This document shows positions 1-8,848 of a DNA stretch of 64,000 nucleotides, in pieces. This stretch comes from Sedimenticola thiotaurini (GTDB lineage Bacteria > Pseudomonadota > Gammaproteobacteria > Chromatiales > Chromatiaceae), in contig VMRY01000010.1 in NCBI GenBank assembly GCA_007713595.1, forward strand, positions 106,161 to 170,160, written 5' to 3'. The position numbers and the translations under genes are program-made. How positions within the stretch are numbered: the stretch's first letter is position 1; every line of letters begins with the position of its first letter. The notes beneath the pieces were generated by a model. The model saw nothing but the letters and a program-made list of their open reading frames with translations. It had not been told where the DNA came from and did no database searches.

Positions 1-462
1 TTGTCCACATACTAGAACGGCCTCCGATCGAGCAAAAACCAGTCTTCTCAGAGCCTCTCTGAGCAACCATTTGGGTAATGAAAACCGGCCCTCTGGCCTT
101 CCATTGTTGAATATGTCTGCGTGCACCACAAATCTCTTCCCCAACAGGGAAGCATAAATGATGGCAAACACCGTCTGAAGGTGAACATAACCTGCAATAT
201 AAGTGAGATCTGGCACTACCCTCCTAAACATACCGAGCACTCGCAGCGCCGAACGAATAGCACCCATCAGACCTTTCCCTTCAAGGACAACGGATTCGTA
301 CCTGTCTATGGGAAAACGCTGGTAGTCGTGTCCTGCATCAGGAGACCAGTTACGCCTTTCTGTGAACACAACTGTTGCATCCACCTTTCCCGAATCGGTG
401 AACGCATTCCACAAGTCCGCCTTGTAGTGTGTCGGTTCTAGTTCAACAACAAGTATTTTCAT
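1..462 (-). CDS. Glycosyltransferase family 4-like protein, partial (runs off the left edge)
   Basis: Reverse-strand ATG at 462, open to base 1 (154 codons): MKILVVELEPTHYKADLWNAFTDSGKVDATVVFTERRNWSPDAGHDYQRFP...LVCGQ. GT-B N-terminal style. Absent from the ORF track because no stop lies in the window. Confidence 0.7.
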   Translation of the reverse strand, partial: MKILVVELEPTHYKADLWNAFTDSGKVDATVVFTERRNWSPDAGHDYQRFPIDRYESVVLEGKGLMGAIRSALRVLGMFRRVVPDLTYIAGYVHLQTVFAIIYASLLGKRFVVHADIFNNGRPEGRFSLPKWLLREALRRLVFARSEAVLVCGQ

Positions 463-568
463 CTAATCCTACACCAATGACCAACCATTATCTGACTAAT
501 AATCGAAGATCAAATTCTCAAAGAACGCAACAGCACTAATTGGTCCACAACATCCTATGACCATGTAT

Positions 569-1297
569 CTATAGTTTACGCAAGTCATGAAAAACGCCCA
601 ATTCTGCCTTATTGTCGCGGTACTTCAAATGCCTTGCTGGCACACCAACCACCACGCTATACGGTTCTACAGATTTAGTAACAACTGCCCCTGCACCTAC
701 AAACGCCCCTTCACCAATAACCAAATCAGGCAACACCGTCGCATTTGTCCCAATCGTTGCATACATGCCAATTCTCACACGACCTGCAATTGCAGCCGAC
801 CCCATTACATGTACGCCATGACCTACATCACATTCATGGTCCACAGTAGAACCGGTATTGAGAATAACATTATTGCCAATCCGACAATATTTATGAACGA
901 TAGCGCCAGGCATCATTTGTAGGCCATAGCCAATATCTGAACTTCGATCAATATATGCCTTCGCATGAACAAGACTAATCGACTCCAAATCTAGTTTCGA
1001 TAGTGCTTCTGAAATTGCATTTCTTGCATACCCGAACTCCCCGCCAATACCCACAACAAATGAGTCAAGTTCCGGCAAACACTGCTTTATATCTTTAGCT
1101 GTACCAATCCACATAGCCGACGTGTCAAACTTTTCTAAATTGGGCGTGGCATCAAATACACATTGAACGACACCAATACTGTACTCATCAATCATTTCAT
1201 GAAGTATTCTTGCCTGACTCCTTCCTCCCCAAAGCAATATCTTCCTTTTACTCAAAGCAATAATCTCCACAAAGATATAATGTGGCACATCTATCAA
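569..1297 (-). CDS. NeuD/PglD-type sugar acyltransferase with left-handed beta-helix
   Basis: N-terminal Rossmann-like segment, then hexapeptide repeats ([67 protein letters not shown]). Confidence 0.8.
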   Translation of the reverse strand: MIDVPHYIFVEIIALSKRKILLWGGRSQARILHEMIDEYSIGVVQCVFDATPNLEKFDTSAMWIGTAKDIKQCLPELDSFVVGIGGEFGYARNAISEALSKLDLESISLVHAKAYIDRSSDIGYGLQMMPGAIVHKYCRIGNNVILNTGSTVDHECDVGHGVHVMGSAAIAGRVRIGMYATIGTNATVLPDLVIGEGAFVGAGAVVTKSVEPYSVVVGVPARHLKYRDNKAELGVFHDLRKL

Positions 1298-1341
1298 CTA
1301 GAAAGATGCCACCATTAATCGTCAGTCTATGATCATTCCAA

Positions 1342-2607
1342 CTAACCAAGCATTTCCCCGACCATCTTATCTAGATTAGCTTGATAATGAGCTTCGCCCA
1401 ATTGCTCTAGCGCCAGTTCTCTTGCATTCTTCCTCATTATGGCGATCTCTTCATCAGAAGAATCAAAAAAAGAAACTACTAAATCCTTTAACTCGGATGC
1501 ACATGGGCTTTTCATTATATTTCCGTTTAAAGGTGGGCAAACAAGATCCCTTGCCAAACCAACATCTGTAGATATAACTGGTGTACCAGACATTAATGAC
1601 TGAGCAAGCATCACTGGACCACTATCCGAATGCGACGTCATAAGAAACACATCAGCTGCAGAGTACATCTTTGACAATTCATCTTTATCAGAGATAAATC
1701 CGGGCGAATATATATTTAGTTGCAAGTCCCTTAGCTGATCAGAAACATACTGATCACCTATCGCAACGATTGTCATAGTATTTAATATCTCTGGCATTTC
1801 CTTTTCTATTCTACGAATAGCTTCCACAAACAAATCGCACCCTTTTCGCGGCTCGGATGACGAGCGAACGAGGATTGCCCTACCGGTGAAACCATACGTT
1901 TTCTTAAGATCCTCTCTGGTGGCCTCATATTTTCCATACAGGCAATTATCAACAGCCATCAATAAATGCCGTATGTCCGACTTCTCAAATATACGAGACC
2001 GACTCATCTGTTGATAATGTTCGTTAGATGAAGCCACAACAATGTGTTGTTTGATTCGCTGAAAGCAATCGATTTTCTCCTTAAAGTCTCGATTGACCTT
2101 AGTACGCAGAGACTTTGGAACAGCAGGGCAGTTTGAACAGTCCTCCTGATAGGCAATACAATCTCTAGAGTAATGACACCCCCCCGTATATAGATTCATA
2201 TCGACGCCATAAAATATCACCGGAGGATTTCTATAACGTTCTCTAACAGCCAAGAACGCCGAAGGACTCATCATCCCTGACAGAAAAGTACATATAATGA
2301 GTCTACATTTGTTTGGCCAAACACCCGAATCCAATACGCTCCGGTCAGAAAGACCATGCAAGTGGATAAAAGCGTATTCAGGCCGCACTGAAAAAAGGCG
2401 TCGTTCAAACTCTTGAGTCAAACGATAAGTAACTTGCCGCATCGGATACCCATCAATAAGTCCATAGGTATTCACGTCACCTGACCGGCTTCTCACACAC
2501 ACCACTCTTGTGGAATAGCCAAGCTCTTGCAGGGAATTCGACAATTGGAGCGTGAACTTGCCTGCACCATCGGTATCGTAAGTTGATAGGATCAGCACAT
2601 CCACCAT
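1342..2607 (-). CDS. Glycosyltransferase family 4
   Basis: C-terminal GT-B signature: AILVRSSSEPRKGCDLFVEAIRRI ... SAADVFLMTSHSDSGPVMLAQSLMSGTPVISTDVG. Confidence 0.8.
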   Translation of the reverse strand: MVDVLILSTYDTDGAGKFTLQLSNSLQELGYSTRVVCVRSRSGDVNTYGLIDGYPMRQVTYRLTQEFERRLFSVRPEYAFIHLHGLSDRSVLDSGVWPNKCRLIICTFLSGMMSPSAFLAVRERYRNPPVIFYGVDMNLYTGGCHYSRDCIAYQEDCSNCPAVPKSLRTKVNRDFKEKIDCFQRIKQHIVVASSNEHYQQMSRSRIFEKSDIRHLLMAVDNCLYGKYEATREDLKKTYGFTGRAILVRSSSEPRKGCDLFVEAIRRIEKEMPEILNTMTIVAIGDQYVSDQLRDLQLNIYSPGFISDKDELSKMYSAADVFLMTSHSDSGPVMLAQSLMSGTPVISTDVGLARDLVCPPLNGNIMKSPCASELKDLVVSFFDSSDEEIAIMRKNARELALEQLGEAHYQANLDKMVGEMLG

Positions 2608-2620
2608 AGCGTTGCCCTAT

Positions 2621-3442
2621 CTACCGTTTGGCTTCAACATACAGCGACAAAGGTCCATCAATAGTACCGCCAACCACATCAAGACCGTACTTTTCCCAAT
2701 TTTGTATTGTGGAATTATGTGCATCCACCCTCACAATAGTATGAAACCCCGCCTTCTGCAGAAGACGCGTCAAACTATAGATGTCGTGCATGTACCGATG
2801 CACTTCTCCTGACCGACGGAATCTTCCGATTCTCATCGAATCAGATGCAAAAAAATCTCCTGCCAGCAGTCGCAACTTGCGAGGTATTCGTTTGACCTTT
2901 CGAAGCAGATGCGCAAACGTCAACTTACGTTGCGGTAACTCCTGGGGAGCGAAGAAGGTAGTAGCTGTATATCCAATCCGGTCGACTATGTAACGCTTAG
3001 TCGCATCGTCGCAAGCAGCCAGAAACATCAGTGTTTCTCCACCGGAGTGATCCCTGACTATCTGATCGAACAGCTCCAGTCGCACCCAATCGTAGCGGTT
3101 GGCTATTTCGACGCTGGAGGCGGCCTTAAGTTGATCAAGGAGCGCGAGGTACGTTCTCGAAAGTTCTTCCAGGTCAGGGGTCACCAATCGAATCACGCCA
3201 CCTGGCTTCATTACCCTGGCAACATCCTTGAGAACCTTTTCACCTTCATTAAGGGTCAAGTGCTCTATGAACTGCGCGCTATAAACAACGTCAAAAGTGG
3301 CTTCAGGAAAATCCATTTCCTTGAGAATATTCATTTCAATCACCCCCTCTATCGGTGATTGAAAGTCGACATTCGTCCAGTTACCCACTTCTGAAACCTT
3401 GGATCCACATGCCAGGTTTAGCAACTGATAGTTCATTGACAC
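2621..3442 (-). CDS. Class I SAM-dependent methyltransferase
   Basis: LNLACGSKVSEVGNWTNVD ... FDVVYSAQFIEHLTLNEGEKVLKDVARVMKPGGVIRLVTPDLE. Confidence 0.8.
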   Translation of the reverse strand: MSMNYQLLNLACGSKVSEVGNWTNVDFQSPIEGVIEMNILKEMDFPEATFDVVYSAQFIEHLTLNEGEKVLKDVARVMKPGGVIRLVTPDLEELSRTYLALLDQLKAASSVEIANRYDWVRLELFDQIVRDHSGGETLMFLAACDDATKRYIVDRIGYTATTFFAPQELPQRKLTFAHLLRKVKRIPRKLRLLAGDFFASDSMRIGRFRRSGEVHRYMHDIYSLTRLLQKAGFHTIVRVDAHNSTIQNWEKYGLDVVGGTIDGPLSLYVEAKR

Positions 3443-3534
3443 ACATCCTTATTAAACACTAAAAATAATTACCAGCTTATCTTAGAAGAGCATGCATGAG
3501 CACAATTTGAGTACAACTTCGACACCCTACGAGC

Positions 3535-4920
3535 TTATAGCCTGCCATCAATGACATCCTCTATGGCAATACAATTCGCCCTTTTGGAGTTGGCAGCTGA
3601 CTGTGCAACTGATTGAGGTATATAGGTATCATCCAGAGCGCCGTCATAACCACAAGACATCATCCGCTCAAACGATTCGTGTAAATCCTCCTCATTCACC
3701 ACCCATTCCCCGTGGACAATGCTTGTGAATGTCTCCCGCAACTCTGATACGGTGCTAAGATTCGCATCGATCACCAGCCCCTTGTTGAACTGAGCAAACC
3801 TTGGCGTATAAAAGATAACCGCGGCCTTGCCTCTCGCAAGCGCCTCGGTCAGGCAAATCCCTGCGATCGATGCGACAAAGAGCGACTTGTCTATAAGATC
3901 AAATGTGGCTGTATTCGCTAGACAGATACGGGTATTCGGTAGGGAGCCCAACCGCTCGTAAAATCCTGCCGGTCGCCAACGTCGATCACATCTTTTCGAG
4001 AAAGTACTAGGGTGTTCCTTTATCAGTAAGGTTACCCCGGAAGGCAAAGCATCAACCAATTTCTTTACCGCCTGGAATTGATCGCAATACAAACCCGCCT
4101 CGGGTAACGTATTCATCTCTGGTTGGTAATGTAAAAAATATATCGCATACGACTCCCCTTCTACCAAGGAGGATGCGACCCGTTCGAAATCCCGTTGTAC
4201 GGCTCTCTTCTCCATGTACTTGGCAATATCTCGAACACTCCATCTGGATAAGCTGGAAAAAAAGTGCCGAAACGAGGAACGACGAAGCGCTTTTTCATAG
4301 TAGGGAATGGCCGCAGAGTAGTCTCCCCTTAGTATCGACAAGTACTCATCAACCGCAGCACTACGCACGGGTCGTTCTTTCGCTTTGAGATTGCAGCCGG
4401 TTAGGTTTAGCAGTCCCTGAACTGGAAGCAGGACCCACGGCAAAGGAGACGGAATAAGCCGGACAACTCTGGCACCCAGTTCCTCCAACGTTCGAACGAC
4501 AATCCAGGCTTCAACGGTATGTGGTGTGTAGGAACAAAACACCACCTTCGGTCTACGCCCCTCTGCCAACTTAAGCGCATAGTCGACAACATCTGAAAAG
4601 TAGCCAAACCCGTCGAATGCACCTTTAAGATCAACGCGCAAGAAACGCATCCGGAGAAGGAAAACCTTAAAATCGCTCAACACCGCCTGAACAATCCGCT
4701 CCCTATCGTCAATACTGGATTCACACGCGGCGCGAACTGCAGATGAAATTTCGTCACGATCGATAGAAAATGCCCTATCCCCATCTGCCATTCCAACGAG
4801 CGTCTCCATAACATGCACCGAGTCTTCCTGCTCATATAAGACAACAGCATCCACAGATCGTTGGATAATATCGAGCGCTTCCTGATGGATATTCGCACCA
4901 AGATAGAAGAAAGTTATCAT
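3535..4920 (-). CDS. Capsule-polysaccharide-biosynthesis (KpsS-like) family protein; possible nonulosonate transferase
   Basis: HYQPEMNTLPEAGLYCDQ and LLIKEHPSTF motifs, C-terminal half typical of Capsule_synth-like GTs. Confidence 0.55.
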   Translation of the reverse strand: MITFFYLGANIHQEALDIIQRSVDAVVLYEQEDSVHVMETLVGMADGDRAFSIDRDEISSAVRAACESSIDDRERIVQAVLSDFKVFLLRMRFLRVDLKGAFDGFGYFSDVVDYALKLAEGRRPKVVFCSYTPHTVEAWIVVRTLEELGARVVRLIPSPLPWVLLPVQGLLNLTGCNLKAKERPVRSAAVDEYLSILRGDYSAAIPYYEKALRRSSFRHFFSSLSRWSVRDIAKYMEKRAVQRDFERVASSLVEGESYAIYFLHYQPEMNTLPEAGLYCDQFQAVKKLVDALPSGVTLLIKEHPSTFSKRCDRRWRPAGFYERLGSLPNTRICLANTATFDLIDKSLFVASIAGICLTEALARGKAAVIFYTPRFAQFNKGLVIDANLSTVSELRETFTSIVHGEWVVNEEDLHESFERMMSCGYDGALDDTYIPQSVAQSAANSKRANCIAIEDVIDGRL

Positions 4921-5086
4921 AAACTGCCTAAAGGCTTCTTACATACAACGATCATGCAATCATCTCCTCGAGATAGCATGCCGACGAACCGGAAGGGAAA
5001 GCCAATATTGAGACAGACCGGCCAGAACATCGGCAACCCCGGTCTTCGAAAAATATTTGCAGAAAAACAACATCTGTTCGCTTTGA

Positions 5087-6415
5087 TCAAGTGGCTTCAA
5101 TTAGACTTATTCTCCGCCTACGCCCCGGATTTTCTTGCGGCAAATATTGGGATGCACATGAAAGGGGGAGTAACAAGAAAGACAGGATAACCAGCTTGTT
5201 CGGACTGAATATCGCTCCGTTCTGTGAGAATACAGCAAGCACTGCGAGCACCGAAAGAGCAGTGAGTCCGAGAGGGCGTGCCATGAGCGCTACCCGATAA
5301 AGCAGGTAGGCAATCAGGGACACACCACCTAAACCCGCCATCATAACAATGTAGATAATACCATTATGAAAGCCGAATGAAGGCATTCTGTCTTGGTCGT
5401 GAAGACCAAACATAAAGTCCTGCGGCAAGAAGTCAAGAATGACACCGAAACGCTGCTGTGCACTAAGGCTTTCCGAAAATGTCTCCAGACGATGCAAGTA
5501 GTATGGATAGCTCTGCATAACTATCATAAAGATGACAACACCAAACAGAATGGCACCTACAGCCTTCATGGGTGTAAGCCTCATCGATCCAGGATGCGAC
5601 AGGAAGTTTGTCAGCAGAAAACCGCCCACTATTGCGGCATAAAACAGGGAGCTGAACGACTGAATATAGAGCATACAGCCAAGGCCACAGACAAGCATAA
5701 AAACAGACACACCTTGGACACCTTCGCCATGCGAAGGTTTTTGATCAGCTTGTCTGATGTCCTCCAATGCATATGATGAGATCAAGTATGACACCAGGCA
5801 GATAAATATAACCAAAGACAAAAAACTCTGCTCCCCATAAAACAGGTCAATATCAGGCCGCACACCTCTTGCACTCCTCATCGCAAGATCATCAAGCAGA
5901 CCGCTCAGTGCGCTGTAATTGGTCACCAGATCTGCATTTTGAAGGATAAAGTATTCACGGGTAAGAGACGGGAAAAGCACCAATTCGGTCACGACAACCA
6001 GCATAACGATTAGCACAATCGTCGTGACTGATGCGTGTTTATAGAACAGTAGAAGCCGATCTGCTCTAATATGATACAGACTGACCATGGCGAGGATAAG
6101 CACAACATACCCTACCACGCCTATCGTAGTGACAGCGATGTGCGGACTGTTCTGGCTGATCGTCTCCGGTAGCAGGACAGCTGTAACGATCAGAAGCGCC
6201 GTGAATAACCCGAAAACCGCAAGCAGCAGTGGAGTGACTCGCACGACAGCCCCCGAATAGAACACGATCCCCATCAAAAATAATAGTGCCGCAGTCTGCA
6301 CCGACGCATAATAGGAAACCCCCTCCTGAATAAAGAGCATAAGGAGAGCAAAGACAAAAGGCAGAAAGACACTGCCCCTTGAATATTCACCACGAAAAAC
6401 GCTCATCTGAATCAC
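5087..6415 (-). CDS. O-antigen polymerase/ligase-like polytopic membrane protein
   Basis: Many hydrophobic segments; Wzy-like layout with a large periplasmic loop; embedded in the polysaccharide operon. Confidence 0.6.
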   Translation of the reverse strand: MIQMSVFRGEYSRGSVFLPFVFALLMLFIQEGVSYYASVQTAALLFLMGIVFYSGAVVRVTPLLLAVFGLFTALLIVTAVLLPETISQNSPHIAVTTIGVVGYVVLILAMVSLYHIRADRLLLFYKHASVTTIVLIVMLVVVTELVLFPSLTREYFILQNADLVTNYSALSGLLDDLAMRSARGVRPDIDLFYGEQSFLSLVIFICLVSYLISSYALEDIRQADQKPSHGEGVQGVSVFMLVCGLGCMLYIQSFSSLFYAAIVGGFLLTNFLSHPGSMRLTPMKAVGAILFGVVIFMIVMQSYPYYLHRLETFSESLSAQQRFGVILDFLPQDFMFGLHDQDRMPSFGFHNGIIYIVMMAGLGGVSLIAYLLYRVALMARPLGLTALSVLAVLAVFSQNGAIFSPNKLVILSFLLLPLSCASQYLPQENPGRRRRISLIEAT

Positions 6416-6417
6416 TG

Positions 6418-7092
6418 TTAGATAATAGCCCTAGCAAGCATGAAGGACTCTGCTGCAGCCAAGCCAACACTATACCCCCGGTGCCGCGCCAGAAGCTCTG
6501 CATGTTCGATACTACGGGAATGAGGAGCGGCACGCATCTCATGATCGTATGCAGATAACGCAGCGATCTTAGTTCCGAGATACGCACTGATGTCGACAAA
6601 AACACTTGGCTGAAAGGACTCAAACGCCGGACCGCCCCACTCAGTGCTGGAAAGCACCTCGAAACAGCGAATCTCTCGCACACTCAATCCGGGGACTGGA
6701 CGACAGGCTGTCATGACCGCTTGATGTGTGATGCGATGATCTATATTCAGGTCTCCATGATGATGCGTATAGATGAGCTGGGGGCAAAACTCATCGATTA
6801 TCGGTTCCAATTGCTGGACCACGTCGAGCAACGATGGTGTATCCATCTGATTGTCGGGAAATTTCAAGTAGTTCACACGACTCACACCCAGGATTGCATG
6901 AGCTTTCTCCGCCGCAGCCATCCTAGCCTGAATGTTGCTCATGTCCGCGCCTGGCCTTGACGTAACACCGTCAGCCATGAACACGACATGTACCATGTCA
7001 CCTTCGGCAACATGGCGCGCCAATGCACCTGCGCAACCGAGCACTTCGTCGTCGGCGTGTGCAGCAACTACTAAAACATTCCTATTCATCAA
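6418..7092 (-). CDS. PIG-L (LmbE-like) deacetylase
   Basis: VLVVAAHADDEVLGCAGALARHVAEGDMVHVVFMADG ... HHHGDLNIDHR, the AHPDDE and HxxDH motifs. Confidence 0.85.
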   Translation of the reverse strand: MMNRNVLVVAAHADDEVLGCAGALARHVAEGDMVHVVFMADGVTSRPGADMSNIQARMAAAEKAHAILGVSRVNYLKFPDNQMDTPSLLDVVQQLEPIIDEFCPQLIYTHHHGDLNIDHRITHQAVMTACRPVPGLSVREIRCFEVLSSTEWGGPAFESFQPSVFVDISAYLGTKIAALSAYDHEMRAAPHSRSIEHAELLARHRGYSVGLAAAESFMLARAII

Positions 7093-8131
7093 ATAGGTCC
7101 CATCTGGTGGCGGTTCCCCGCTTTACGGAAGTCCTTAGCCGTTTTCCTATTAATTGGTCGAACTGTTTAGGCGGTAGCCCCATCCCCGGGCGAATGCAGC
7201 GGATGTCGGTACCTGAAACCACCGCCCCGGCAGGCATGTCGCGTACAAAATAAATGGAACGTCGAAACACACGGCTGGCTGACTCAGCTTGACACCGTTC
7301 ATAACCAACCTTACCCAACGCCGCCCAGGCATCCCGAGCATCCTTGCACAAGCACTCAAGTTCATCTGGCTCAAGGGAAAACTCACTGTCCGGTCCTTTG
7401 TCTGCTCGGCTCAACGTGAAGTGCTTTTCAATCAGGCAGGCACCGAGGGCGGTAGCAGCAATAGAAGCTGTCGTCCCCATCGTGTGGTCCGAAAGACCGG
7501 ACACCACGTTGAAACGGGTTGCAAGTTCGGAAATCTGCTTGAGGTTCGCTTGCTCAATAGGAGCCGGATAGCTGCTAATACAATGAAGCAAAGCCAATTC
7601 TTCACATCCTGCATCACGTGCTGCAGTCACCGCATCATCTATTTCCACTTCATTCGCCATACCTGTTGAAATAATGATGGGCCTTCCGGTGCGCGCAACC
7701 CGGCGGATCAGATCCAAATCCACAATTTCAAACGATGCGATCTTGTACGCCGGGGCATTCAGTTCCTCCAGCATATCAACGGCAGAAATATCGAAGGGCG
7801 TCGAGAATATAGTAATCCCACTCTCACGCGCTCGACGAAATATCGCTTCGTGCCATTCATAGGGCGTCTGTGCCCACTTATAAAGATCGTAGAGCTTGAA
7901 GCCATCCCACAATCCACCATGAATCATGAAATCAGGCGCATCACAATCGATCGTCATAGTGTCCGCAGTATATGTCTGGATTTTGATGGCATCTGCACCA
8001 CAACGCTTTGCTATGTCAATTGTTTCCAAAGCCCTCTCAAGTGAGCCATTGTGATTTGCCGAGAGTTCGGCGATAACGTAAGGGGGATAACCGGGGCCGA
8101 TAGTACGCCCCGCAATAGTCATTTTTCTCAT
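7082..8131 (-). CDS. pseI: Pseudaminic acid synthase (NeuB family with SAF domain)
   Basis: AELSANHNGSLERALETIDIAKRCGADAIKIQTYTADTMT ... GLSDHTMGTTASIAATALGACLIEKHFT ... C-terminal SAF-like segment. Confidence 0.88.
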   Translation of the reverse strand: MRKMTIAGRTIGPGYPPYVIAELSANHNGSLERALETIDIAKRCGADAIKIQTYTADTMTIDCDAPDFMIHGGLWDGFKLYDLYKWAQTPYEWHEAIFRRARESGITIFSTPFDISAVDMLEELNAPAYKIASFEIVDLDLIRRVARTGRPIIISTGMANEVEIDDAVTAARDAGCEELALLHCISSYPAPIEQANLKQISELATRFNVVSGLSDHTMGTTASIAATALGACLIEKHFTLSRADKGPDSEFSLEPDELECLCKDARDAWAALGKVGYERCQAESASRVFRRSIYFVRDMPAGAVVSGTDIRCIRPGMGLPPKQFDQLIGKRLRTSVKRGTATRWDLFDE

Positions 8132-8821
8132 TTATCTTTTGCCGTCATGCTGTTTTTTACGTATTGTCACGTGTGCCTTAACCTCCTCCTCCCCGAATTC
8201 GGCCTGCGAAAACTCGAGGATATAGTCCCCGTGCTCTACGAATGCTCGAGGATAGGTCGGAGCGTCCAACATCCGTATGTGATCATAAACGCGGTTTAAC
8301 TCGCCATTAGTTGGCAAGACGCTCTGAAATGGCTTGCGTCGTTTGAAAAGCGTCACCTTTCCTGTTTGCGGAACGGGTTCCGGTTTTACGCGAATAATCC
8401 AGTCTATTAGCTCCCAAGATATATCACCTGCACGAAGATAGATTTCCTCAGCGCGCCCCTCCAACGATAAAGGGCGTTTGACATAGACCGGGCCCGCATC
8501 CATTTCTTCCGACATACGTAGGGCCGTGAGTTGTGTCTCTGAATATCCGCGCTCAATCAAATTTTGCAGCGGGCTACCACCACGCCCAAACGGAACATCA
8601 GTCATATGAAAACAGACGCATTCATACCTGGACCATATATCCTTTGGAACCAACCAGTTCCAGTGCAGGAAGAATATATAGCGGGGCTGATAATCTTCGC
8701 TGGCCCACTCCAACTCCTCAGGAGACGAAACATATTCCCAGACATCCGCTGCTCCAGACTGCCGTCGCGCAAATGCCTTTCGATGCCAATCCTTGCTACT
8801 TGCGACAATATAGTTAGTCAT
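8132..8821 (-). CDS. Formyltransferase-fold protein (methionyl-tRNA formyltransferase-like)
   Basis: FHMTDVPFGRGGSPLQNLIERGYSETQLTALRMSEEMDAGPVYVKRPLSL resembles the formyltransferase catalytic region; abuts pseI. Confidence 0.65.
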   Translation of the reverse strand: MTNYIVASSKDWHRKAFARRQSGAADVWEYVSSPEELEWASEDYQPRYIFFLHWNWLVPKDIWSRYECVCFHMTDVPFGRGGSPLQNLIERGYSETQLTALRMSEEMDAGPVYVKRPLSLEGRAEEIYLRAGDISWELIDWIIRVKPEPVPQTGKVTLFKRRKPFQSVLPTNGELNRVYDHIRMLDAPTYPRAFVEHGDYILEFSQAEFGEEEVKAHVTIRKKQHDGKR

Positions 8822-8848
8822 GGCCGTTTTGCATATACATTACTTCGC

